A stretch of DNA of 64,000 nt from assembly GCA_016717145.1 (NCBI GenBank), contig JADKGD010000001.1, positions 62,001 through 126,000 of the forward strand, written 5' to 3'. The notes under the pieces are model-generated. The model was not told the DNA's origin. It saw nothing but the letters and a program-made list of their open reading frames with translations, and ran no database searches. Origin of the DNA: Saprospiraceae bacterium. GTDB lineage: Bacteria; Bacteroidota; Bacteroidia; Chitinophagales; Saprospiraceae. Of the stretch, positions 10,473 through 21,205 are shown piece by piece; position 1 is the stretch's first letter; the number at the start of each line of letters is the position of its first letter. The position numbers and the translations under genes were made by a program.

Positions 10473-13400
10473 ATGAAGAGACCGTTACTTACACGAATTT
10501 TCAGCCTGATCAGCGATCGGAGCTCGAAAACCCTTACAGCGACCATTTTATGTATGGTGTTGTTTGCGGCAAACGCTCAGGCACAGACTACTTTTACTCA
10601 AAGTGAGTGTTTTTGTTTAGACAATGCAACCACGAGTGATAATGGACAGTACCGAGAAGTTATTACCATCAATTCAGGTATCACCGGACAAACGTGGAGA
10701 TTGATGAATCCTCTTGGATTTTTCAATCCTTTGTCATTGGCACCACCTGCATCACCCATTCCGTATTTAAACAATACACTAATACCGGAGACAGCGCCTG
10801 GCGTTTATTCGATTGCTGCCATTCGGGTCACAGCACGGAGTTGGAGTATTGTTGTTACAAATGGAAGCGAGGTTCAGGCAATGAAGTCAGATATTACCTG
10901 CACTTATCCATCCGTTACTATATCGGGGGATGTGGCAGTTTGTCCTGTTTCTTCTGAATTGTATACTATTCCTGTTGGTGCAACAAGTGTAGTTTGGACC
11001 CTGACAGGTGGTGGCACGCTTTCAACGCCAACAGCAAGTTCAGTAAATGTAAATTGGAGTGGTCTGAATGGAACATTCAAATTATCTGTTAGTGGGAAAC
11101 TGACATCCTATCCGACACAACCAAATGCCTGCAATTTTACAAGCTCAAAATTGATCACGATTGCAAATCCAATTCCAGCCACCACCATTCGGGGTGATTT
11201 TGGCAATTGTGTTAATGCAAGAGAAACTTACACACTTTCAGCTACGCCTGATCAGTTGAGTGGTGTTTCGTGGGGTGTGTTTCTTGATGCTGCCGGTACA
11301 ATGCCTTCCGGTATTTTGGGGGTAGGCTCTGTCAATTCACAAACATTTCAATGGCCGGCAAGCCCGGGTACCTACTATATCAGAGTAACAGGTTTTTATG
11401 CGGTTGGTAGTAATAGTTGTCCTTTTACTTCGGTACAGAGAGTAGATATAGTCAATGAAGCACTTAGACCATTGGCTTGTCTTAATCAGGTTCAGATATC
11501 GATGAATCCAAGTTGTGAATTGTATTTCACGGCTGACCAATTATTACAGGATCAACCTTATCTTAATTCCTCTTTTGATATAAAAATAAGAGATATAGAA
11601 AAGGATACTATTATTCCTGCCGGAACATTAGGATATAAATACATAAACAAAATTCTGGAAATAAAAATTATTCACGAATGTAGTGGAAACTCTTGTTGGG
11701 GTTATGCAAAAATTGAAGATAAATCAATTCCTCAACTCCTTTGCCCTGATGACGTGACGATAGAATGTGTTGACTTAGGCAATTTTAATGTTACTGGCTT
11801 TCCTGATTTGCCTGTAGGTGCTGAACAACTTCCTATAGCCAACATGCCGGGTAAATGGTTGTTGAAAGGATATGACAAGTGTAGTGATGTTACGCTTTCT
11901 TTTAAAGATGAAGCATTGACGGATCTTTGTGTAGGACCTTATAGTTCTATTATCACAAGGACATGGCTTGTTACTGATAACACAGGAAACACATCGTCTT
12001 GTCTGCAGACGATTAATGTGCTGAGGGCAGATATTGATGACGTCATTTTTCCGTCAAATTATGATGGTGTTACCGGACCATATCCATCACTTGAAGCATG
12101 TGGAAATTGGATTAAAATCCCGGATGGTGACTTTAAGGGCAACCCAAGTCCGGAAACCACAGGTTATCCTGTAGGCACACTTTGTTTAAAATCAAGCGTG
12201 ACATTTACAGATGTTAAGTTGCGTATATGTGATAAAGCACCTGATCCGATAACTACTACATACAAAATAGTTAGAAAATGGAAGGTAATTGATCACTGTA
12301 CAGGTGTAATAAGAGAGAAGAATCAATTTGTTACGGTGATGGATACTCAAAAACCCGTTATAAGTTGTCCTGCAGATATTACAGGCCAGTTGAACAATTT
12401 AGGTCAACCCATTTTACCAATTAAACCGGCAGCAGTTATCGTAGCTAAAGAACATAGCTGTGGAGCTGAATGGTCTGTGATCCCGCCCGCAACAATTTCA
12501 GATTGCTCAGCGACAACATGGGAGGTACATTTCCTATTTGCAGACAGCCAGGGAAGACCTCCGGTAAATGGCAATTATGTAAAGAAAAGTGGCACAACAG
12601 AAGTTACAGGCAGCTATCCAAACTTCAAAATTTTGAACCTGCCTTTTGGTAGGACATGGTTAAGATATACAGTTACAGATATCTGCGGTAATTTTTCAGA
12701 ATGTTTTACTGAAGTAGAAGTTATTGATAATCAACCACCTACACCTGTTTGTGACAAAAATACAATTATTGCTATAGGCAGTGAAGGTATGTCATTTGCA
12801 GGGGTGCTTACTTTTGATGATGGTAGCCACGACAATTGTGCGCTGGATTATATGAAAGTAAGAAGAATGGACGAAAACCCATCATGGGCTTCTCTTCCAA
12901 AAAATAATGAAATAAAGTTTACATGCAATGACATTGGAACTGATAAGGTAATTATGGTAGAATTGGGTGTGTGGGATAAAGGTGGTTTAACCAATTCATG
13001 TATGGTAGAAGTTAGGGTTCAGGATAATATTTTTCCTGAGCTAACAATTCCTGCTAATGTTACTGCCAATTGTTATGAAGATTTCACAACGCTGACAAGA
13101 TTTGGCACAGCAACAGTAACTGATAATTGTAATGATGCAACCATTACTACCGAAAGAATTGATGCACTCAATGAATGTGGTTTAGGTACGATTACAAGAA
13201 AATTTACAGCCAAAGATACTTACGGAAATACTGTGGTAAAATCACAAGTCATTACTGTCGGAAATGATAAAAAATTCAATGGTCAATCACCTTTCAATGA
13301 TATCGATTGGCCGGACAATTATGTAATTTCGAATGGTTGTGTAAACAGCATTAATCCTGATAATTTCCCGGTAGCCAATGCTAGACCACGGTATATCAGA

Positions 13401-15455
13401 AATACGCAATGTGCGCAACTGGCATCTTCCTATGAAGATATAATATTCAATTTTACAGACGAAGCCTGCACAAAAATACTTAGAAAATGGACAGTTATTG
13501 ACTGGTGTCAGAAAGTTCCTCAATTTCCTGAAATAGGTCAATGGAGTTCTACACAAATCATTATGATAAACAATACTTCAGCGCCAAACATACAAAAAGG
13601 ATGTAATGCTGCTGATTTGACCATAACCCAAATCAATTCTTGCCTGGCCAATATAAAAGTAACCGCACAGGCTGAAGATGATTGTACTGATGATGAATTG
13701 CTCAGGTGGACTTACAGTATAGACGAAGGTAATAATGGAACGTTGGAAGTCAATAATGCTACCGGTAATGTTGTGAACAGAGATTTCGCTTATGGAACAC
13801 ATAAGATCATCTGGTCAGTCAAAGACGGATGCAATAATGTTAAAACGTGTCCTAATATATTCACACTAGTAGATGATAAAAAGCCTAGCCCTTATTGTAT
13901 TTCAGAACTTGTAACAGTTATTATGCCTACTTCCAGGGAAGTGACTATTTGGGCTTCTGATTTTGATCTTGGTGCAACTGACAATTGTTCTGTAGGAAAA
14001 ACACAAATTATTGCATCGTTTTCACCTACAAATAAAAATGACATCTCACGAGTGATAAAATGTTCAGATTTGGAAGATGAAGCAAGAAAAGAATTTACTT
14101 TTAAAGTCTATTCAATTGATCAGGCAAATAATAGTGATTTCTGTACAGTTAATCTTGTAGTTCAGGACAACGGAAATTCTTGCGGTACAAATCCGCCACC
14201 CGCAAACAGAGTTTCGTTGCAAGGTAGTGTGTACAATGAGTCAGATGTTTTAGTTCAGGACGTAAAACTTGAGTTAATATCCAATCAGGCAGAATTTCCA
14301 AGGTCAGTTGCAACAGACGCTGTTGGAAAGTTTACATTCTCTGAACTTCCGATGTATAATGATTATTCGTTGTCACCTGATAAAAATGACAATCCACTAA
14401 ATGGTGTTTCAACATTGGACATGGTTATGATCCAGAGACACATACTTGGTATTGCACCATTTGATTCACCATATAAACTGATTGCAGCAGATATTAACAA
14501 TTCTGAACAAATCACGGCAGCAGATCTGGTAGAGTTAAGAAAACTCATTCTAGGCATACAAACTTCATTTTTGAATAACAAAAGTTGGAGATTTGTGGAT
14601 GTCGCTTACCAGTTTCCTGATAAAAAACATCCGTTCCCGTTCATAGATTACGTTGAAATGTCAGGTCTTGACCATGATGTAGCAGGCCTGGATTTTATGG
14701 CTGTTAAAATAGGAGATGTTAACGGATCTGCAAAAGCTAATGCAACAGACAATAGTAATACTTCATCAAGAAGTATCAAAACGCTGCATGCAGATAAAAT
14801 TAGTGGTAAAGCAGGTGAAGAAGTCGATATTAAAATATATGCTTCAGACCTCAATGGATTATTAGGTATGCAAATGACATTTTCAATTGATACTAAATTG
14901 TGTGAAATATTGGACATATCATCTCCAAGCATCAGGATCAAAGATGAAAACCTTGGTTTTGGACAATTTTCAAGCGGTTTGGTACACTTTAGCTGGAATA
15001 ATAACGAAGCTGTAAATGTTAAGGATCAAATCATTAATATCCGTGCAAGACTGTTAAAAAACATAAACAGCGAGGATTTAATTGGTATTGACAGGACATA
15101 TTTAACTCCGGAGTTATATACTAATGATGGATCAGGAATTCAGATTCATAATGTAAAATTGGAATCCGGAAATTTAAATCCTACTCTTTCCGACAAGTTT
15201 GAATTGTTTCAGAATGTGCCAAATCCTTTCAATACAACAACTATGATCGGATTTAATCTGCCTCAGAATGATATGGTTACTTTCAAAGTATTTGACCTTA
15301 CAGGTAAGTTGGTACATCAAACCAAAGGTCAATATGCAAAAGGTTACAATACCATTAACATAGATGTCAATACGCTAAACATAAATGGAGTTCTGTACTA
15401 TCAATTGGATACGGATTCTGATTCTGCCACCCGAAAAATGATAGTCATTAAATAA
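10473..15455 (+). CDS. HYR/dockerin/cohesin-like T9SS exoprotein, paralog 2
   Basis: About 1,660 residues. I chose ATG 10473 because MKRP plus a signal peptide (ATILCMVLFAANAQAQ) follows, as in paralog 3; the extension back to 10398 adds 25 non-signal residues. Next come PKD/Ig-like modules (residues about 150-320), then a long series of Cys-containing HYR-like modules (CPADIT, DNQPPTPVC, TFDDGS.DNC) with repeated R-W-VIDWC motifs. A dockerin follows at about 1308-1365 (LNGVSTLDMVMIQRHILG, then IAADINNSEQITAADLVELR), then a cohesin-like domain (about 1438-1560) and a type A T9SS sorting domain (NVPNPF to ATRKMIVIK). I infer a secreted, surface-attached protein; no catalytic domain is seen. 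Confidence 0.85.
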   Translation: MKRPLLTRIFSLISDRSSKTLTATILCMVLFAANAQAQTTFTQSECFCLDNATTSDNGQYREVITINSGITGQTWRLMNPLGFFNPLSLAPPASPIPYLNNTLIPETAPGVYSIAAIRVTARSWSIVVTNGSEVQAMKSDITCTYPSVTISGDVAVCPVSSELYTIPVGATSVVWTLTGGGTLSTPTASSVNVNWSGLNGTFKLSVSGKLTSYPTQPNACNFTSSKLITIANPIPATTIRGDFGNCVNARETYTLSATPDQLSGVSWGVFLDAAGTMPSGILGVGSVNSQTFQWPASPGTYYIRVTGFYAVGSNSCPFTSVQRVDIVNEALRPLACLNQVQISMNPSCELYFTADQLLQDQPYLNSSFDIKIRDIEKDTIIPAGTLGYKYINKILEIKIIHECSGNSCWGYAKIEDKSIPQLLCPDDVTIECVDLGNFNVTGFPDLPVGAEQLPIANMPGKWLLKGYDKCSDVTLSFKDEALTDLCVGPYSSIITRTWLVTDNTGNTSSCLQTINVLRADIDDVIFPSNYDGVTGPYPSLEACGNWIKIPDGDFKGNPSPETTGYPVGTLCLKSSVTFTDVKLRICDKAPDPITTTYKIVRKWKVIDHCTGVIREKNQFVTVMDTQKPVISCPADITGQLNNLGQPILPIKPAAVIVAKEHSCGAEWSVIPPATISDCSATTWEVHFLFADSQGRPPVNGNYVKKSGTTEVTGSYPNFKILNLPFGRTWLRYTVTDICGNFSECFTEVEVIDNQPPTPVCDKNTIIAIGSEGMSFAGVLTFDDGSHDNCALDYMKVRRMDENPSWASLPKNNEIKFTCNDIGTDKVIMVELGVWDKGGLTNSCMVEVRVQDNIFPELTIPANVTANCYEDFTTLTRFGTATVTDNCNDATITTERIDALNECGLGTITRKFTAKDTYGNTVVKSQVITVGNDKKFNGQSPFNDIDWPDNYVISNGCVNSINPDNFPVANARPRYIRNTQCAQLASSYEDIIFNFTDEACTKILRKWTVIDWCQKVPQFPEIGQWSSTQIIMINNTSAPNIQKGCNAADLTITQINSCLANIKVTAQAEDDCTDDELLRWTYSIDEGNNGTLEVNNATGNVVNRDFAYGTHKIIWSVKDGCNNVKTCPNIFTLVDDKKPSPYCISELVTVIMPTSREVTIWASDFDLGATDNCSVGKTQIIASFSPTNKNDISRVIKCSDLEDEARKEFTFKVYSIDQANNSDFCTVNLVVQDNGNSCGTNPPPANRVSLQGSVYNESDVLVQDVKLELISNQAEFPRSVATDAVGKFTFSELPMYNDYSLSPDKNDNPLNGVSTLDMVMIQRHILGIAPFDSPYKLIAADINNSEQITAADLVELRKLILGIQTSFLNNKSWRFVDVAYQFPDKKHPFPFIDYVEMSGLDHDVAGLDFMAVKIGDVNGSAKANATDNSNTSSRSIKTLHADKISGKAGEEVDIKIYASDLNGLLGMQMTFSIDTKLCEILDISSPSIRIKDENLGFGQFSSGLVHFSWNNNEAVNVKDQIINIRARLLKNINSEDLIGIDRTYLTPELYTNDGSGIQIHNVKLESGNLNPTLSDKFELFQNVPNPFNTTTMIGFNLPQNDMVTFKVFDLTGKLVHQTKGQYAKGYNTINIDVNTLNINGVLYYQLDTDSDSATRKMIVIK

Positions 15456-15465
15456 ATTGGATAAT

Positions 15466-15505
15466 GGTATTGTCTTGGAAAAGACGAAATTTTTAAGACA
15501 ATACC
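15466..15505 (+). terminator. Hairpin between paralogs 2 and 3
   Basis: Perfect 11-bp inverted repeat GGTATTGTCTT / AAGACAATACC with an 18-base loop, starting 10 bases after the stop codon. No run of T follows, so it may be a weak terminator or an mRNA 3'-stabilising hairpin between tandem genes. Confidence 0.55.
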
Positions 15506-15563
15506 TCTTCCCAATCTTTATATGAAATCTTATCGATTTAATCAAATATTAAATTTTCATACA

Positions 15564-18500
15564 ATGAAAAGACCCAGTTTTACTCAAAAGTTATTCCTGA
15601 AAATCGTTTCAGGCAATTTCAGGACGATCACGGCGGCATTCTCAATTTTTGCCTTAACTCTTATATTTTCTTCAACATCATTACAAGCACAAATTGTAGT
15701 AGCAGATTGCAATTCAATCATGTCATGTAATGGTGGTGTTCAGATTTCATTGGACGATGATTGTTTATTATACATCGAGCCAAAGATGATCTTAAAATCG
15801 CAGGATTATCCCGATTCTTATTATGATGTTGAGGCCAAATTACCAAATGGTACTGCCTTGCCGCAAACAAATGTTGGAATGGATCCATTTGGGTTTCCAA
15901 TCAAAAGAGTTGCTATTGACGCATCACACATTGGTAAGACATTACAAGTCAAAGTAACCTTGAGAGGCTGCGGCAACTCTTGTTGGGGTCCTGCGCTTAT
16001 AGAAGACAAACTGAAGCCAGAGATCACGGCGTGTCCGTGTGAGGAAAGGATTACCGACTTTACCGGTATTATTCTGGGAAGTGGACCTTCTTATAATAGG
16101 CCATCAGGGTCGCTATGCGATATGCCTCCTGGTCCTGGTGTATTAACTACGACTGACTACATTACGTTCAGGTTTGCAGTTGATGCATCGGGTATTGTAG
16201 ATATCAATCTTGGTCAAACCAATATGATGTTTAATTTATACAACACCACATTCAACCCTGCTTCTCCTTGTACAGGTAGAGTATCAGGTGGTTCAAATAC
16301 CCGGTCTTTTTCGGCTATGCTGACCTCAGGCGTTAATTATGAACTAGTTGTTTCTTTGGTGACAGACGGAAATCCATTGTTGTTCTATCCAGTGACAACG
16401 CTTACCATCGATAGTAGGGTAGGAAATATAAAATCTTCAGTTTTAGGTACAGTTTGTACGTTGCCATGTAATGGTGAAGCATCATTATTGGCTCAGACAC
16501 CTACAAGTGCACCAAACCCACCTATTTTTACGGATGCTTGCGGCGGTGTATTAAAATATTTTAAGAAAGATTCTGTCTATACTCAGCAATGCGGGGAGCG
16601 GTATTCTAAAATAATCAAAAGGAGTTGGACTGCTACAGATGCAAGCGGAAACGTTTCAGATGTAAAAATACAATACTATTATGTACAAAGAGCCACACTT
16701 GTCCAGGTAAATTGCCCTGATGATTGGATTAAGTCCTGCAATGATGCCATTTTTACGTCTTCTTCATATAAAAGACTTCCAAACGGAGCGCCTCACCCGG
16801 ACATAAGTGGACAGCCATCCAATATTTCATGTCAAAATATTCAGGTATATTATGTCGATGTTATTTTTGATTTATGCGGAGCAGGATTAAAAGTGGCCCG
16901 ACAATGGAATATTATTGACTGGTGTACAGGCGATGATAAAATTTGCCTGCAAACCATCAAAATTGAAGATGATGTAAGACCAGTTGTGACTTGCCCGGCT
17001 GATATTACAACTCAAAATGGCAATCCTGTAAATCCGGCTGCAACTATTCCTACTTCAAGTAGTTCATGTACAGCAAATTGGGATGTTTTGCCTCCGACAA
17101 TCATAAGTGAATGTTCAGGTTTTACCTGGGATGTAGCATTCAAAAAAGCGGACAGCAATGGCAATCCTCCACCAGGTTCTGTTTTTGTAAAAATTGATGG
17201 TGCTACAAAAGTAGTGGGCATCAGCCCGGCTTTCGCATCTGCTTTGGTACCTGGCGCAAGACCTTTTAAAATAGAAAACCTTCCTTTGGGAAGAACATGG
17301 CTAAAATATACCATTACAGATGAATGTGGAAATTTCACAGAGTGTTTTACAGAAATAGATGTTGTGGACAAAACACCTCCATCAGCTATCTGTGACGGAT
17401 CTACAGTCATTTCACTTGATGATAGTGGATGGGCAGACTTATATGCTGAGAGCCTGGATGATCACAGCCTTGACAATTGTAGTGTAAAAAGATTTGAAAT
17501 AAAACGTAAATCCAACACTTGCGCTTCTTATGCTTCTGACCTTAACTTTGGACCAAAAATAAATTTTTGCTGTACTGATATTACAAATCCTGACTCATAC
17601 GTATCCGTTGTACTAAGAGTTTATGATGCAGCCGGAAATTTTAATGATTGCGAAACCGTTGTAAGGGTTCAGAATAAGCGTAAACCAATAATCAATTGTC
17701 CGGCTGACAAGACTCTGGCTTGCGGAGATGGAAGAATAGCTGCCTGGGTGAGTACTACTTCAACCGTTTTTGATACCTCATTTTTTGGTAAACCTACGGT
17801 AACAGGTGTTTGTGGAAATATGAAATTTAATAGTCGTATTATTTCCAATAGCTTGAATACCTGCGGTTTTGGTTCTGTGGTCAGAGAATGGTTTGTAGTA
17901 AATGATCCTACAGTTACCTGTCGTCAAACACTGAATATTCCAGCGTCTGCTTTTAACGCAAATAATGTTGTTTTTCCAGCAGACAGAGAGGTTGCTTCTT
18001 GTAATCCAGCTGACGCAACTCCTGAGATATTAAACAGTAAACCTATAGTTACTTCATCAGGTTGCAGTCAAATAGGTATATCTTCTACTGATCAGTTATT
18101 TTATAATACGCCTGAAGCTTGTGTAAAAATCTTAAGAACATGGAGAGTCATTGATTGGTGTACTTACACAGCAGCAAACGGACCAATTTTTGAAAAGACA
18201 CAGGTTATCAAATTAAAAGGTAGCAATGCGCCTATGTTTACCAGTTCGTGCAGTAATCAAAATCTGGATACTGAACCAAACAGATGTGATAAAGATGTAA
18301 CCTTTACAGCTACTGCTAAAGATGACTGCACAGATGTTATCGATTTAAGATATACCTGGACACTTGACATAAACAAAAACAATTCAATCGATGCTGCAGG
18401 CTCAGGTAGTACATTCACCAGGACTTTAGACGTAGGAACACATAGAGTTTCATTTGTCGTGACCAATAGATGTGGAACAAGATCCACTTGTGCATATGAT

Positions 18501-20078
18501 GTTACCATCAAATCAACTAAAAAACCTACACCTGTCTGTTATGGGGAATTGGTATGGGTTGTAGATGCAGCTGGTAAAGCAGAAGTATGGGCAAAAGATT
18601 TTGACCTTAAGAGTGATGCTGCCTGCGGATCAAATGATGTACTGAAATTTTCATTCAACGAAGCAGGAACACAACCTAGCAGGATGTTTACTTGTGCCGA
18701 CATACTAAATGGTCAGGTTGCCAGGATTCCGCTTAAAATGTATGTTATTGATGCATCCGGAAACAGAGACTTTTGTAATGTAACATTAGTACTACAAGAC
18801 TCTCCATTGACAAATGCTTGTCAGGACGTAGCAGGTTTATTGCCTAATGTTGCAGGTAGAATTACTACTGAAATGGAAGAAGGCATTGATGAAATAGATG
18901 TAGCATTGACAAATATGAACAATGCAGCTGAGTTAAAGGATGTGACAAAAAATCATGGAGAATACAAGTTTTCAGGTGTTGATGTATTTGACCCTAAAAC
19001 AATTACAGCACACAAAAATACAGATATCTTAAATGGTGTTTCAACGCTTGATTTAGTGCTTATCCAAAGACATATCTTAGGTCTTCAGAAAATTGATTCA
19101 CCATACAAGTTATTGGCAGGAGATGTTAATAATTCAAGAAGTATTACTGCAAGTGATCTTACCAATCTTAGAAAACTGATATTAGGCATCACTTTAGAAT
19201 TTGAAAACAATACTTCATGGAGATTTGTACCTTCAGAATATATATTTACCGACGCTGCTTATCCTTTTGATTTTCCTTCAAAAATTAATCTTGACAGCAT
19301 ATTTGAAGATAAATCAAATGTCAATTTTAAAGCGATCAAAGTTGGTGATGTGAACAATAGTGCTAAGGCAAATGCGACAAGTACTTCTTCTGAAAGAAGG
19401 GCACAGAATGTTTTATTTGTTGCCGAAGAGTCTACTTATGAGGCAGGCACAATAGTTAAATACACCGTAAAGGCAAGTGATGCAATTGAAATCATGGGTG
19501 CTCAGATGGCTATCAAGTTTAACGAAAATGAATTGACATTTAGTGGAATGGAGGCTGACAAACTTAACTTAAAAAGTAACCATATCAATGCTCTTAACGC
19601 AGGTAACGGAAAACTTAGTTTAAGTTATGATATAGCTTCCGGTACCAACCTGATTGAAGATGACAAATTATTCACCCTGGTGTTTAAGGCATTAAAATCA
19701 GGAAATACATCTCATATCAAGCTTGACAATGAAGCATTAAGTGCGGAAGTATACGAACAGGATGCAACGGTGAGGACGCTTAGTCTTCAGAGTAGAAAAA
19801 CAGGACTTACAGGCAAACAAAATGCCTTGTATCAGAACGAACCGAATCCATTTAAGGAAGGCACAAATATAGCTTTTGAAGTTACTAAGGCTTCCAATGC
19901 AACATTGCGAATTATGGATGTAACAGGTAAGTTAGTATTCACTCAGACCGGTAAATTTGACAAAGGGTATCATGTAATTACGGTTGATGCAGAAAAACTT
20001 GCCAAGTCAGGCGTGTATTACTACCAAATAGAAGCAGGCGAATTTATTGCCACAAGAAAAATGATTTTAATCGAGTAA
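15564..20078 (+). CDS. HYR/dockerin/cohesin-like T9SS exoprotein, paralog 3
   Basis: About 1,504 residues. The start was set at ATG 15564 (MKRPSFTQ, then signal AAFSIFALTLIFSSTSLQAQ), matching paralog 2, rather than the ATG at 15522. After a Cys-rich N-terminal module (MSCNGGVQISLDDDC) comes an inserted beta-rich domain (residues about 165-300) not obvious in the other two. HYR-like modules with R-W-IIDWC motifs follow. The dockerin lies at about 1156-1212 (LNGVSTLDLVLIQRHILG, then LAGDVNNSRSITASDLTNLR), the cohesin-like domain at about 1281-1400, and the T9SS sorting domain at about 1426-1504 (NEPNPFKEG to ATRKMILIE). Probably exported to the cell surface. It ends at a strong terminator. Confidence 0.86.
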   Translation: MKRPSFTQKLFLKIVSGNFRTITAAFSIFALTLIFSSTSLQAQIVVADCNSIMSCNGGVQISLDDDCLLYIEPKMILKSQDYPDSYYDVEAKLPNGTALPQTNVGMDPFGFPIKRVAIDASHIGKTLQVKVTLRGCGNSCWGPALIEDKLKPEITACPCEERITDFTGIILGSGPSYNRPSGSLCDMPPGPGVLTTTDYITFRFAVDASGIVDINLGQTNMMFNLYNTTFNPASPCTGRVSGGSNTRSFSAMLTSGVNYELVVSLVTDGNPLLFYPVTTLTIDSRVGNIKSSVLGTVCTLPCNGEASLLAQTPTSAPNPPIFTDACGGVLKYFKKDSVYTQQCGERYSKIIKRSWTATDASGNVSDVKIQYYYVQRATLVQVNCPDDWIKSCNDAIFTSSSYKRLPNGAPHPDISGQPSNISCQNIQVYYVDVIFDLCGAGLKVARQWNIIDWCTGDDKICLQTIKIEDDVRPVVTCPADITTQNGNPVNPAATIPTSSSSCTANWDVLPPTIISECSGFTWDVAFKKADSNGNPPPGSVFVKIDGATKVVGISPAFASALVPGARPFKIENLPLGRTWLKYTITDECGNFTECFTEIDVVDKTPPSAICDGSTVISLDDSGWADLYAESLDDHSLDNCSVKRFEIKRKSNTCASYASDLNFGPKINFCCTDITNPDSYVSVVLRVYDAAGNFNDCETVVRVQNKRKPIINCPADKTLACGDGRIAAWVSTTSTVFDTSFFGKPTVTGVCGNMKFNSRIISNSLNTCGFGSVVREWFVVNDPTVTCRQTLNIPASAFNANNVVFPADREVASCNPADATPEILNSKPIVTSSGCSQIGISSTDQLFYNTPEACVKILRTWRVIDWCTYTAANGPIFEKTQVIKLKGSNAPMFTSSCSNQNLDTEPNRCDKDVTFTATAKDDCTDVIDLRYTWTLDINKNNSIDAAGSGSTFTRTLDVGTHRVSFVVTNRCGTRSTCAYDVTIKSTKKPTPVCYGELVWVVDAAGKAEVWAKDFDLKSDAACGSNDVLKFSFNEAGTQPSRMFTCADILNGQVARIPLKMYVIDASGNRDFCNVTLVLQDSPLTNACQDVAGLLPNVAGRITTEMEEGIDEIDVALTNMNNAAELKDVTKNHGEYKFSGVDVFDPKTITAHKNTDILNGVSTLDLVLIQRHILGLQKIDSPYKLLAGDVNNSRSITASDLTNLRKLILGITLEFENNTSWRFVPSEYIFTDAAYPFDFPSKINLDSIFEDKSNVNFKAIKVGDVNNSAKANATSTSSERRAQNVLFVAEESTYEAGTIVKYTVKASDAIEIMGAQMAIKFNENELTFSGMEADKLNLKSNHINALNAGNGKLSLSYDIASGTNLIEDDKLFTLVFKALKSGNTSHIKLDNEALSAEVYEQDATVRTLSLQSRKTGLTGKQNALYQNEPNPFKEGTNIAFEVTKASNATLRIMDVTGKLVFTQTGKFDKGYHVITVDAEKLAKSGVYYYQIEAGEFIATRKMILIE

Positions 20079-20106
20079 TGTGTTTATAAAATGATTCTGG
20101 GTTTTA

Positions 20107-20137
20107 GACCGGATATGGCAACATATCCGGTTTTTTT
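20107..20137 (+). terminator. Rho-independent terminator after the exoprotein cluster
   Basis: CCGGATAT / ATATCCGG 8-bp stem with a GGCAAC loop followed by seven T. It closes the three-paralog cluster. Confidence 0.85.
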
Positions 20138-20173
20138 GTTGTTAGAAATAAGTTATTAACGGACAAAATAATT

Positions 20174-21136
20174 ATGAAAGCCTGGATAATAAATGACATC
20201 GGTCAATCACCTGTACTTCAACGTGTTGATTTGAATGAGGTTAAAGACTCAGAAGTTGTACTGTCTGTAATGGCTTCAGCCATCAATCATCGGGATATTT
20301 GGATTACCAAAGGATTATATCCCGACATTAAAACGGGCATTGTTTTGGGCTCAGATGCATGTGGTACTTATGATGGAAAAACATATATTATAAACCCCGG
20401 ACTGGATTGGGGTTCTGACCAAGCAGTTCAGTCACGTGATTTTAACGTGTTGGGCATGCCAATCAACGGAACTTTTGCCGAACAGATCGTCATTAATAAA
20501 AAATACCTTTACCCAAAACCATTACATCTTAATGCTGAAGAGGCTGCTGCTTTGCCATTGGCAGGTGTCACAGCTTATCGCGCACTGATGATCAAAACAA
20601 AACCACAAAAAGGTGAAAAAGTGCTGGTTTCAGGTATAGGTGGTGGAGTTGCTCTCTTTGCCATGCAGTTTGCTATAGCATGCGGCTGTGAAGTATTTGT
20701 TACATCTTCATCAGATCAGAAATTGGAAAAAGCGTTACAGCTCGGCGCCATATCAGGATACAATTATTCCAATCCTGATTGGGCTAAACAACTAATGGCG
20801 GATCATGGTGGTGTAGATATTGTGATTGATGGCGCATGCGGTAATGGATTTAACAATCTGGTTAAAATTTGTAATCCGGGAGCAAGGATAGCTTTTTACG
20901 GGGGCTCTGCGGGCAAAATTGACGGACTTAATCCCCAACTGATTTTCTGGAGGCAAATCACCATTTCAGGGACTACTATGGGTTCGGATCAGGATTTTTT
21001 TGACATGCTTGCTTTTATCAATAAACATAAAATTGTACCTGTTATTGATGAAGTGATTGACTTTGAAAACATTTCAAAAGGGTTTAATAAAATGGCATCA
21101 GGAAGCCAGTTTGGTAAAATAGTTTTTAAGCATTAG
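20174..21136 (+). CDS. Zinc-type/quinone-reductase-like MDR oxidoreductase
   Basis: 320 residues of the medium-chain dehydrogenase/reductase superfamily. N-terminal GroES-like catalytic fold with NHRDIWITKG and GSDACG; Rossmann NADP-binding loop VLVSGIGGGVALFAMQFA (residues about 155-172); DIVIDGACGNGF and ARIAFYGGSAG in the second half. The paired structural-zinc cysteines of classical alcohol dehydrogenases are absent, so a zinc-free quinone oxidoreductase or enoyl-reductase-like activity on a small carbonyl or enone is likelier. The substrate cannot be told. It stands alone between the terminator and the MITE-like element. Confidence 0.82.
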   Translation: MKAWIINDIGQSPVLQRVDLNEVKDSEVVLSVMASAINHRDIWITKGLYPDIKTGIVLGSDACGTYDGKTYIINPGLDWGSDQAVQSRDFNVLGMPINGTFAEQIVINKKYLYPKPLHLNAEEAAALPLAGVTAYRALMIKTKPQKGEKVLVSGIGGGVALFAMQFAIACGCEVFVTSSSDQKLEKALQLGAISGYNYSNPDWAKQLMADHGGVDIVIDGACGNGFNNLVKICNPGARIAFYGGSAGKIDGLNPQLIFWRQITISGTTMGSDQDFFDMLAFINKHKIVPVIDEVIDFENISKGFNKMASGSQFGKIVFKH

Positions 21137-21205
21137 ATGTATTATTATCCAAAATCAATGCACTTTGTTCGGCATAATCAAATATTTAAACGCACGTCAT
21201 TTTTT

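Noticed and set aside
10358..10606. Open frame overlapping the start of exoprotein paralog 2
   Set aside because: No family-like composition; it is in another frame over the leader and signal-peptide coding region of the real gene.
17012..17410. 132-codon minus-strand frame inside exoprotein paralog 3
   Set aside because: Antisense shadow of a strongly supported repeat-containing gene; no domain or signal seen.
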